DNA from: Veillonella sp. T11011-6 | Lineage (GTDB): Bacteria > Bacillota > Negativicutes > Veillonellales > Veillonellaceae | Reading direction: 5' to 3' | Assembly: GCF_002959755.1 (NCBI RefSeq) | Contig: NZ_PPCW01000001.1 | Span: 434,001 to 498,000, forward strand | DNA length: 64,000 bases | In this document: one piece after another, positions 29,557-36,906 of the stretch | Layout of the letters: every line of letters starts with the position of its first letter | How positions within the stretch are numbered: the first letter of the stretch is position 1 | Program-made: the position numbers and the translations under genes | The notes under the pieces: generated by a model | What the model saw: only the letters and a program-made list of their open reading frames with translations | Database searches by the model: none | Told to the model about the DNA's origin: nothing

Positions 29557-32004
29557 TTAAATCGTTACAACAATATTGTTATCCTTTGCATCTACTTTAA
29601 TAGTTTTTCCTGCTATCGCCTCTCCTTTCAAAATTAAATCGGATACAGGGTCCTCAATTAAACGTTGAATAGCACGTTTTAAAGGCCGCGCCCCCATAGT
29701 AAAATCGGAACCTTCTTTAACAAGTACTTTCATAGCTTCAGATGTAATTTCTAAATGTAAATCACGTTCTCCAAGACGTTTTATTAGATCACTCATCAAA
29801 ATTGTTACAATTTTTGTTAAGTCCTCTTCAGTTAATGGATGGAATACAATCATCTCATCAATACGATTTAAAAACTCTGGTCTGAAGTGACGTTTTACAG
29901 CATCCAGAACAGACTTCTTAGCCTCTTTAAAATCTATACCTTTAGTATCTTGTGCATGAGATCCTGCTTTTTTCGGTGCCAAGAAACCTAATTCTGTAGA
30001 GTTCTTATGTAATGCTTTAGCACCTAAGTTACTAGTCATGATGATAACCGTATTTCTAAAATCTACAGTTCTCCCTTGACTATCTGTAAGACGGCCATCA
30101 TCAAGAACTTGTAATAGGATATTAAAGAAATCTGCATGAGCCTTTTCTACTTCGTCAAGTAAAATAACGCTATATGGTTTACGACGAACTGCATCAGTCA
30201 ATTGGCCTCCCTCTTCATAGCCTACATATCCAGGAGGTGCCCCAACTAAACGGGAAACAGTATGTTTTTCCATATATTCAGACATATCAAGTCGAATCAT
30301 AGCAGATTCATCGCCGAACAAGGAGGATGCAAGCGCTCTTGCTAGCTCAGTTTTACCAACCCCTGTTGGTCCAAGGAATAAGAAGGAACCAATTGGACGT
30401 TTTGGATCCTTTAATCCAGCCCTTGCACGGCGCACAGCTTTTGCTACAGCTGTAACAGCATCATCTTGACCGATGACGCGTTTATGTAACTCATCTTCTA
30501 AATGAAGCAGGGTTTCTGATTCTTCTTCTCCGATTTTTGCAACCGGAATACCAGTCCACTGAGCTACTACAGCAGCAATATCATCTTCTGTAACAATTAG
30601 TTTTTGATCACTTTCTTCTTTAGCAACAGATTTTTTATCATCGATTTCTTTAACTAAAGCTTGCTCTTCATCACGAAGTTTAGCGGCCTTTTCAAAATCT
30701 TGTGATGTGACAGCTGCTTCTTTTTCCTTCTTAACCGAATTGAGTCTGTCTTCTAAAGCTTTAACATCTGGTGCCGCCGAAAATACCTTCATACGGACCT
30801 TAGATGCAGCCTCATCAACCACATCGATAGCTTTATCCGGCAAAAATCGATCTGTAATATATCTACTAGATAAAGTAACAGCAGCTTTTAATGCTTCATC
30901 TGTAATTTTAGCCTTATGGAAGGCCTCATAACGATCTCGTAAGCCTCTCAAGATTTCAAGAGCATCCTCTTCATTAGGTTCTCCTACTTGAACAGGTTGG
31001 AAACGGCGCTCTAAGGCAGCATCTTTTTCAATATGCTTTTTATATTCATCAAGTGTCGTAGCGCCAATAACTTGGAATTCACCGCGTGCCAAAGCTGGTT
31101 TCAAGATATTTGCCGCATCCATAGCGCCTTCAGTGGCACCTGCTCCAACTAATGTGTGAATTTCATCAATGAAGATAATCATATCATCATGTTGTTGAAC
31201 TTCATCAATAGCTTTTTTTAAACGCTCTTCAAATTCGCCACGGTATTTAGCACCGGCAAGCATAGCCCCTATACTAAGGGAAATAATTCTCTTATTCCGT
31301 AAAATCTCAGGTACATTACCTGTAACAATACGCTGCGCTAAACCTTCAGCAATGGCAGTCTTACCTACCCCAGGCTCACCAATGAGAACAGGATTATTTT
31401 TGGTCCTACGGCTTAGAATTTGAATAACCCGTTGAATCTCAGTGTCTCGACCGATAACAGGGTCAATTTTACCTTGTTTTGCAGACTCATTAAGATCTGT
31501 GGCAAAATCAGATAAATCACCTAATTCGCCATCTCCGTGAGAGCCTTCTTGACCATCATTATGGCCCTTGGAATTAGAACCAAGAATATTACGAATAGCA
31601 TCTACTATATCATTAGTTCTAACATCCATGGATTGTAATATGGCAGCTGCAACACCGCTACCATCACTTAGTAAGCCTAGTAGAATATGCTCAGTACCTA
31701 CATAATTATGGTTCATGCGGTTTGCTATTTGAACTGCAAGTTCAAGTATATATTTAACCCGAGGGGTCATGTATATAGAGCTCGCTTTTTTATTACCGCG
31801 ACCTACATGCTCCTCTACAGCTTCAAAAATATTTTCTGTAACTATGCCAAGCTCTTCTAAAGCCTTAGCAGCTACACTATTTTTAACCTTTGTAAGGCCG
31901 ATGAGTACATGTTCAGTTCCCACATAGTCGTGCCCTAGCTCTAAAGCAGCCTCTTGTGCTAAAGAAAGGACTCGCTGTGCATCGTCTGTGAACCGTTGCA
32001 TCAT
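29557..32004 (-). CDS. clpC: ATP-dependent Clp protease ATPase subunit ClpC
   Basis: HSP100 unfoldase that feeds ClpP and, with McsB, degrades phosphoarginine-tagged proteins. 815 aa. Two N-domain repeats (residues 1-145), D1 Walker A GEPGVGKT, a UVR/M-domain segment ([21 protein letters not shown]), D2 Walker A GPTGVGKT, and the ClpP-contact region in D2. ATG start. Last gene of ctsR-mcsA-mcsB-clpC, repressed by CtsR. Confidence 0.97.
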   Translation of the reverse strand: MMQRFTDDAQRVLSLAQEAALELGHDYVGTEHVLIGLTKVKNSVAAKALEELGIVTENIFEAVEEHVGRGNKKASSIYMTPRVKYILELAVQIANRMNHNYVGTEHILLGLLSDGSGVAAAILQSMDVRTNDIVDAIRNILGSNSKGHNDGQEGSHGDGELGDLSDFATDLNESAKQGKIDPVIGRDTEIQRVIQILSRRTKNNPVLIGEPGVGKTAIAEGLAQRIVTGNVPEILRNKRIISLSIGAMLAGAKYRGEFEERLKKAIDEVQQHDDMIIFIDEIHTLVGAGATEGAMDAANILKPALARGEFQVIGATTLDEYKKHIEKDAALERRFQPVQVGEPNEEDALEILRGLRDRYEAFHKAKITDEALKAAVTLSSRYITDRFLPDKAIDVVDEAASKVRMKVFSAAPDVKALEDRLNSVKKEKEAAVTSQDFEKAAKLRDEEQALVKEIDDKKSVAKEESDQKLIVTEDDIAAVVAQWTGIPVAKIGEEESETLLHLEDELHKRVIGQDDAVTAVAKAVRRARAGLKDPKRPIGSFLFLGPTGVGKTELARALASSLFGDESAMIRLDMSEYMEKHTVSRLVGAPPGYVGYEEGGQLTDAVRRKPYSVILLDEVEKAHADFFNILLQVLDDGRLTDSQGRTVDFRNTVIIMTSNLGAKALHKNSTELGFLAPKKAGSHAQDTKGIDFKEAKKSVLDAVKRHFRPEFLNRIDEMIVFHPLTEEDLTKIVTILMSDLIKRLGERDLHLEITSEAMKVLVKEGSDFTMGARPLKRAIQRLIEDPVSDLILKGEAIAGKTIKVDAKDNNIVVTI

Positions 32005-32113
32005 AATATCACCTCATCTATCTATGTAAATTGTAATTGTATCTCTTCAAATATATGTAAACAATGGTGGGAAACACCATTGGAATATCAATTGATTATC
32101 TGTAAAATCAATG

Positions 32114-33175
32114 TTATTTTGAAAGTTTTTGACGTATTACTTTAGCTCGATAGCTATCACGCTCAATATCTGTTAGATCATCATTTCCTGCATACTTTGA
32201 AAGGAAATTAGGTCTAGTTATAGCAATCAACTCATTAAAGGAATCCTTACCCCATTGAGGTAAAATATTCAAATCAACGCCTAACTGGATATCACTAAGC
32301 TTTGTTAAGGCCTCTTTACCATTTACACGGCGTGCATTCTGTAGAACCCCATAAGAGCGCCATAACACATCTTCTAAGCCTTCTTTATCATTATGTAATA
32401 ATAACTGACGAGATTTTCGCTCTTCTGCAATAATCCCTTCTACAATCTTTGTTAATTGTTCTATTGTATCTTCTTCACTAGTACCCATAGTACGTTGGTT
32501 AGAAATTTGATATATATTTCCTAATGCTTCTGAACCTTCACCATATAATCCACGCACAGAGTAGCCCAACTGAATAATACTACGAATGAGGCGTGTAATT
32601 TTTCCAGATATAGTCAAGGCTGGCAGATGTAGCATTACAGATGCTCTTAATCCGGTTCCCACATTTGTAGGGCATGCCGTCAAATAACCAAATCGTTCAT
32701 CAAAAGCATAGGGATGCTTTGACTCGATAGCCTTATCAATTTTCACTGCATGGTCATAGGCCTGTTGCAATTGAAGTCCAGAAGCCATTGATTGAATCCG
32801 TAAATGATCCTCTTCATTAACCATAATTACGATAGATGCATCATCAGATACAACCAAGTTACGATATGGTAATTTTTCTTCAAAAGCAGGGCTCATTAAG
32901 TGTTTCTCTACTAATACAGCCCGCTCACCTTGACTTAATTGCTCTAGGTTAATATTGGAATATTGATGTCCATCTACGTCTTTTAGGGGTTTAAGCAAAC
33001 TTCTAGAAATAGAATTTACTTTTTCTAATGACGACATATCATTTCGATTTGTAAAAAGCACACCATCAAAGTTTCTTGCTAATCGAATCCGACTAGAAAT
33101 AACAATATGATCAGTTGCATCTATATCATGCTGTAACCAAGGACTTAGAGGAGAGTCTAATATAACATCTAACAT
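32114..33175 (-). CDS. mcsB: Protein-arginine kinase McsB
   Basis: Phosphorylates arginine residues on damaged proteins and on CtsR, marking them for ClpCP. 353 aa. Phosphagen-kinase-like catalytic domain with VISSRIRLARNFDG (start of the ATP site), NEEDHLRIQ, GYLTACPTNVGTGLRASVMLHLP in which the catalytic Cys is present, and RGLYGEGSEA. 12 bp after mcsA. Needs McsA for activity in known systems. Confidence 0.96.
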   Translation of the reverse strand: MLDVILDSPLSPWLQHDIDATDHIVISSRIRLARNFDGVLFTNRNDMSSLEKVNSISRSLLKPLKDVDGHQYSNINLEQLSQGERAVLVEKHLMSPAFEEKLPYRNLVVSDDASIVIMVNEEDHLRIQSMASGLQLQQAYDHAVKIDKAIESKHPYAFDERFGYLTACPTNVGTGLRASVMLHLPALTISGKITRLIRSIIQLGYSVRGLYGEGSEALGNIYQISNQRTMGTSEEDTIEQLTKIVEGIIAEERKSRQLLLHNDKEGLEDVLWRSYGVLQNARRVNGKEALTKLSDIQLGVDLNILPQWGKDSFNELIAITRPNFLSKYAGNDDLTDIERDSYRAKVIRQKLSK

Positions 33176-33187
33176 AATAAGAACCTC

Positions 33188-33727
33188 CTACTCTTTATCT
33201 CTACCAATGATGGCTTCCAATTCTTTAATTTTGTCCCTTAAAATAGCTGCATCTTCAAATTTCTCTGCTTGAATTGCCATCTCTAATTGATTACGCAATT
33301 GTTTAACTTCATACTTAGCTTTAAACACATTATTACCATGACTAGGAACTGACCCTTCATATTCAGAACTACCTTGCAAACGTTGTAATAACGGTTTTAT
33401 TTCACTAGCAAAGGTTTCATAGCATGTATCACAACCAAACTTGCCTACCCGATTAAACTCATCATAGGTAATACCACATTGAGGACACCGTTTAGATTGA
33501 TGAGATTTTAATAAATTATCAGGATAGACCATATTTTTAAAGAAATCGTTAGTAAAAAAGCTATCATCCCACATATCATTCATAAAGGAACTATAGGGAG
33601 ATAATTTTCCCTCTTGTTGTAGTGCTGTAGCACAAGTATTGCACAAATGTTGTTCCGTTTTCTGATTATTTACAATATTTGTCATATGGATAGTAGCTTC
33701 ATTTTTATGGCAATGATCACATATCAC
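33188..33727 (-). CDS. mcsA: McsB activator protein McsA (UVR domain, zinc fingers)
   Basis: 179 aa. Two CXXC zinc-ribbon pairs: CDHCHKNEATIH with a later CNTC, and RCPQCG with a later CDTC. They are followed by a C-terminal UVR motif (QLEMAIQAEKFEDAAILRDK). Start is GTG 33725-33727 with GGAG nine bases upstream, 6 bp after ctsR. It activates McsB and helps control CtsR under heat and metal stress. Confidence 0.94.
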   Translation of the reverse strand: MICDHCHKNEATIHMTNIVNNQKTEQHLCNTCATALQQEGKLSPYSSFMNDMWDDSFFTNDFFKNMVYPDNLLKSHQSKRCPQCGITYDEFNRVGKFGCDTCYETFASEIKPLLQRLQGSSEYEGSVPSHGNNVFKAKYEVKQLRNQLEMAIQAEKFEDAAILRDKIKELEAIIGRDKE

Positions 33728-33733
33728 TGATCA

Positions 33734-34213
33734 TCACTCCTTCCGTAGTGTATCCACCATTGTTGCGTATAGCTCACGAATTGCATCATTACGATGTTCA
33801 ATATCGGTATTCTCAATCAATGTAGCAAAAGAATTATGCATTAATTGAGCCTCACGACGAGTAATTTTTTCTGCTTGAAGTAATTGAAATAATGATTGGT
33901 CTACATCTTTTATATCAATTAAACGATCCACTGTATTTTGACCTTCATAAATACGATAGGTTGTTACAGCTGGTAGAGAATCAGAACTTTCTGGATTTAA
34001 TTTTGTGATTCGAATATATCCACCTAGGCCACGTCTTGATTCAACATCAAACCCACGCTCATTGGAAAAACGCGTACTTAGAACATAACTAATTTGCGAA
34101 GGTGCACAATCTAACTCATCAGCTAATTCATTACGCTTTAAAATTAATTTCTCTTGTTCTTCACGCATACGATCCAATATAAACTTTTCTATTTTATCAG
34201 CTATCATACTCAT
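33734..34213 (-). CDS. ctsR: Transcriptional repressor CtsR
   Basis: Class III heat-shock repressor. 159 aa from the ATG of MSMIADKIEKF, with GAGG at seven bases (an earlier in-frame GTG is weaker). N-terminal winged HTH region with ELADELDCAPSQISYVLSTRF, wing FDVESRRGLGGYIRI (the Arg in this wing is phosphorylated by McsB in Bacillus), and a C-terminal dimer domain. It autoregulates through the operator in its own promoter. Confidence 0.95.
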   Translation of the reverse strand: MSMIADKIEKFILDRMREEQEKLILKRNELADELDCAPSQISYVLSTRFSNERGFDVESRRGLGGYIRITKLNPESSDSLPAVTTYRIYEGQNTVDRLIDIKDVDQSLFQLLQAEKITRREAQLMHNSFATLIENTDIEHRNDAIRELYATMVDTLRKE

Positions 34214-34277
34214 AAAAAACACCTCTTTAACATTTTATTTAATATATATTTTGACTATTTGCTTTTTACATATATCT

Positions 34278-34306
34278 ATTATATTTGACTTTTTGACTTT
34301 AGTCAA
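34278..34306 (-). promoter_or_regulatory. ctsR operon promoter with embedded CtsR-type operator
   Basis: TTGACT (34301-34306), 17-bp spacer, TATAAT (34278-34283) on the minus strand. The spacer is made of AAAGTCAAAAAGTCAAA: two AGTCAAA heptads in direct repeat with a one-base gap, whereas the known CtsR operator has a three-base gap. A further TAGTCAAAA half-site lies downstream near 34251-34258. Occupancy would block RNA polymerase. Confidence 0.8.
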
Positions 34307-35050
34307 TCAGAACCACCCGTAAAACGGGTGGTTTGCTCACGGGCTATAAGCCCGTAGTACTAGGCCAGCGTCTAAAGGCGCTGGCTTTCACTGCGTTCAA
34401 GCCGCATAGCCATTGACTCGTAACATTCCCCTTAAAGGGGATATGTATTACTTGCTACCCTTAAAAGGGTCCTCATATTCTTTTACACTAAGTTTATCTT
34501 TCATTTGGTCATGTAACTCTTGCTCACGTATATACTTCTTTACGGTAGCCTCATTTAAACCTACTGTACTAACATAATAACCCTCGGACCCAAAGTGCCT
34601 ATTTCCAAATTTATACTTTAAGTTTGCGTGTTTATCGAACATCATTAGTGCACTTTTCCCCTTTAAATATCCCATAAAAGATGAAACTGATATTTTAGGT
34701 GGGATTAATACTAGCATATGCACATGATCGGCCATAAGCTCCCCCTCTATAATCTTGACGCCCTTATATTCGCATAAACGTCTCAGTATTTCACGTAAAC
34801 TATTTCTGTATTGATTATATATAACTTTACGTCTATACTTAGGTGTAAATACTATGTGGTATTTGCATAACCATTTTGTGTGCGCAAGGCTCTGTGTCTT
34901 TGTTGCCATATAAAATCACCTTTCTTTTGCATATAATGCAGCTTGAACACCTACATTATACTTAAGCAAGGTGATTTTTTTGTATAACTTTCGTTGCCGC
35001 ACCCGCATAGCGGGTGGTTTAATGATTCGCGACTACGTCGCGAACCAGTC
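34307..35050 (-). mobile_element. IS200-type (IS200/IS605 family) insertion sequence
   Basis: About 0.74 kb with a single Y1 transposase and no tnpB. Both ends carry subterminal hairpins in the same orientation: 34312-34332 (ACCACCCG/CGGGTGGT) on one side and 35019-35033 (CACCCG/CGGGTG) plus 35028-35043 (TTCGCGAC/GTCGCGAA region) on the other. Three more hairpins (34339-34356, 34363-34384, 34430-34442) follow the tnpA stop. Exact cut sites are not certain, so the boundaries are estimates. The left edge touches the ctsR -35. Confidence 0.75.
34448..34909 (-). CDS. tnpA: IS200/IS605 family transposase TnpA (Y1 HUH)
   Basis: Single-strand DNA transposase. 153 aa, full length and apparently intact: HUH motif DHVHML (H62, H64), and catalytic tyrosine Y126 within KKYIREQ, fitting the YxxxQ pattern with Q130. 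The ribosome site AAGGTGATTT (about 34912-34921) is complementary to AAATCACCTT about 45 bases upstream in the transcript (near 34966-34975). The start region can therefore fold shut, as known for IS200 self-restraint. Confidence 0.93.
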   Translation of the reverse strand: MATKTQSLAHTKWLCKYHIVFTPKYRRKVIYNQYRNSLREILRRLCEYKGVKIIEGELMADHVHMLVLIPPKISVSSFMGYLKGKSALMMFDKHANLKYKFGNRHFGSEGYYVSTVGLNEATVKKYIREQELHDQMKDKLSVKEYEDPFKGSK

Positions 35051-35065
35051 TAAAGACAATAATAT

Positions 35066-35100
35066 AAAGGTCAAATTTCTATACTATACATTTGACCTTT
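35066..35100. promoter_or_regulatory. Inverted repeat of GGTCAAA heptads upstream of the SpeD-like gene
   Basis: AAAGGTCAAAT (35066-35076) faces ATTTGACCTTT (35090-35100), an 11-bp perfect inverted repeat with a 13-bp centre. It lies between two divergently transcribed units (ctsR to the left, the SpeD-like gene to the right), so it does not sit where a terminator would be needed for host genes. GGTCAAA matches a CtsR heptad, but the inverted layout is not the known operator. It may be a regulator site or a stray hairpin. Confidence 0.45.
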
Positions 35101-35118
35101 TAATACATTCCCCTATAA

Positions 35119-35148
35119 TTGGACTTAATCTTAAATTATAGGTATAAT
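35119..35148 (+). promoter_or_regulatory. Predicted promoter of the SpeD-like gene
   Basis: TTGGAC (35119-35124), 18-bp spacer, TATAAT (35143-35148). Transcription would begin near 35155, which excludes the upstream ATG at 35151 and supports the start at 35184. Confidence 0.7.
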
Positions 35149-35183
35149 AAATGAGATATATTTTTATGAAAGAAGGTGTTGTT

Positions 35184-35690
35184 ATGGCAGAAGCATTAGG
35201 ACAAGAACTGTTAATTGATTTATATTCCTGCGATGAAGATGCAATCTCATCCGCTACAGCTGTACAAGAAAGTGTAGCAACCGCATTTGATTTAGCTGAT
35301 CTTGATGTTGATGAAATCAGTTGTCAAGTTATGGACGAGGAGATCGCCCTCCTATCTGTTGCACCAGGCTTTCACTTTACATTGCACACGTATCCTGCGC
35401 TAGGTTATGTGGCTGTTGATTTGTATTCTTTTGAGCAATCCTTACCGCTCACATTAATTATGAAAGCATTGCGTAAATCTTTCAGAGCAGAAAAGGTAAA
35501 AGCAACAAGTGTACAACGTGGCGACTTTGGTAACGAACGCGATATGAAGCCACGTCGTAAAACAAAGATTACTACACTTGGTCGTGTTTCTCGTACACGT
35601 ATTCAACTCAAACAAACAGGCGGCAAATTGAAAAAACAAAGTGCTAAGGTTATCAAAACATTAGCTAAAAAAAGCGGCTTAAAAAAATAG
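35184..35690 (+). CDS. SpeD-fold (AdoMet decarboxylase-like) protein lacking the pyruvoyl serine, with basic tail
   Basis: 168 aa from ATG 35184-35186 with AAGGTG seven bases upstream. Residues 5 to about 115 line up by eye with prokaryotic AdoMet decarboxylase: LGQELLIDLYSCDEDAI at the start, and HTYPALGYVAVDLYSF where the enzyme has HTWPEYGYAAIDLFTC. At the autoprocessing site the usual E-S-H reads G62-F63-H64, so the serine that becomes the pyruvoyl group is Phe. The catalytic Cys83 is also Phe, while H68 is kept. Residues 120-168 are rich in Lys/Arg (at least 16), a possible nucleic-acid-binding tail. Activity as a decarboxylase is very unlikely; the role is unknown. The only plus-strand gene in the window. 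Confidence 0.8.
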   Translation: MAEALGQELLIDLYSCDEDAISSATAVQESVATAFDLADLDVDEISCQVMDEEIALLSVAPGFHFTLHTYPALGYVAVDLYSFEQSLPLTLIMKALRKSFRAEKVKATSVQRGDFGNERDMKPRRKTKITTLGRVSRTRIQLKQTGGKLKKQSAKVIKTLAKKSGLKK

Positions 35691-35695
35691 TACAA

Positions 35696-35721
35696 AAGGA
35701 CTGACCTCATGGTCAGTCCTT
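35696..35721 (+). terminator. Terminator of the SpeD-like gene
   Basis: 11-bp stem AAGGACTGACC/GGTCAGTCCTT (35696-35706, 35711-35721) followed by TCTCTATTT, 5 bp after the stop. Confidence 0.8.
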
Positions 35722-35732
35722 CTCTATTTACC

Positions 35733-35765
35733 AAAAAAGCTAGAGGTAATTCCTCTAGCTTTTTT
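35733..35765 (-). terminator. Terminator of the suf-HAD operon
   Basis: 14-bp perfect stem AAAAAAGCTAGAGG/CCTCTAGCTTTTTT (35733-35746, 35752-35765). A/T runs on both sides allow termination in either direction between the two convergent units. Confidence 0.85.
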
Positions 35766-35781
35766 ATGTGTTATTATCTAC

Positions 35782-36465
35782 TTATCTACGAACCATCATT
35801 TCTTCAAGATCGAGAACATCAGCAATTTCATCAACATCATCACAGATGTATTCTGCATCGGCTTCTTTTAGTTCAGCTTCTGTACCATAACCATAAGTAA
35901 CGCCGATAGAAATACAACCAAGTTCGTTAGCTGCCTCTACATCATACTTGCGATCGCCTACCATAAAGGCCAAACGACGACCATTTTCATCAGTTAAAGG
36001 ATTGCCACAAAGTTTAAGAGCTTTTTCGAGAATCTCTTTTTTATGCAATAAACCACTTTCATAATTAGCCCCCACAATTACATCAAAGTAAGGTTTTAAT
36101 TCAAAGTGATCTAAAATATCCTTAGCATAATGCTCAGGCTTTGCAGTAGCAACGGCAATAGTATATTGTTCTGTTTTGCATTTAGCCAACAAGTCTACAA
36201 TATTCGGATACACTTGATTTTCAAATTTACCGATTGTACCATATCGTTCGCGGAATTTAAAGTACGTTTCTTCCGCTTGCTCAAAGGTCATGCCACAATG
36301 CTCTTGAAAAGCATCTACCAATGGTGGTCCTAAAAACAATTGTAATGTTTCTTCATCTGGCACATCATAGCCGAAATGTTCTAAGGCAAACTTAATGCTT
36401 TTTAAAATACCTTCTTGAGAGTCTGTCAAAGTACCATCTAAGTCAAATAATATTGTCTTTTTCAT
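35782..36465 (-). CDS. HAD-superfamily phosphatase (phosphoglycolate phosphatase-like)
   Basis: 227 aa. HAD motif I FDLDGTLTDSQEG with both catalytic Asp, motif II around VATAKPEHYAK, motif III K with FMVGDRKYDVEAA as motif IV, and a helical C1 cap at about 18-85. Similar proteins are called Gph, PpaX or 5'-nucleotidase; the substrate cannot be fixed. The ATG lies 1 bp after the sufU stop with its ribosome site inside sufU, so it is part of the suf operon, which is not a standard suf gene. Confidence 0.88.
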   Translation of the reverse strand: MKKTILFDLDGTLTDSQEGILKSIKFALEHFGYDVPDEETLQLFLGPPLVDAFQEHCGMTFEQAEETYFKFRERYGTIGKFENQVYPNIVDLLAKCKTEQYTIAVATAKPEHYAKDILDHFELKPYFDVIVGANYESGLLHKKEILEKALKLCGNPLTDENGRRLAFMVGDRKYDVEAANELGCISIGVTYGYGTEAELKEADAEYICDDVDEIADVLDLEEMMVRR

Positions 36466-36466
36466 A

Positions 36467-36892
36467 TTACTTCTTTAAAGCCTCTTTTAATGTATGCCAT
36501 GCAAGAACCGCACACTTAACACGTGCTGGCATGTTAGAAATATTTTGCAATGCCATAGCATCTTCTAATTCTTCTAACTCATTTTCATCGGTAATTTCTT
36601 TTTTGATCATACCTAAGAAAATTTCTACCAAACGAAGAGCTTCCTCAACAGATTTTCCCTTAATAATATCAATCATCATAGATGCAGATGCTTGACTGAT
36701 AGCACAACCAGAGCCGGTATAAGCAGCATCTTTGATAATGCCATCTTCTACGTTGAGTTGTAATGTTAGATCATCACCACAACTAGGGTTATGGCCATGT
36801 TCAGAATTTGTAAAATGAGCTAACTCATGTTTATTACGCTTATCTTGGTTATGTTCCAAAATAAGTTCTGTATATAATTGATCCATTTCCAT
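36467..36892 (-). CDS. sufU: SufU sulfur-transfer/scaffold protein
   Basis: Zinc-dependent sulfur acceptor from SufS in Gram-positive-type SUF systems. 141 aa. Conserved ligands C38 and D40 (NPSCGDDL), C63 (GSGCAIS) and C127 (RVKCAVLAW) with the 18-21 residue insert typical of SufU versus IscU. ATG with AGGAG upstream. 14 bp after sufS. Confidence 0.95.
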   Translation of the reverse strand: MEMDQLYTELILEHNQDKRNKHELAHFTNSEHGHNPSCGDDLTLQLNVEDGIIKDAAYTGSGCAISQASASMMIDIIKGKSVEEALRLVEIFLGMIKKEITDENELEELEDAMALQNISNMPARVKCAVLAWHTLKEALKK

Positions 36893-36906
36893 TGATGGTA
36901 AATCTC

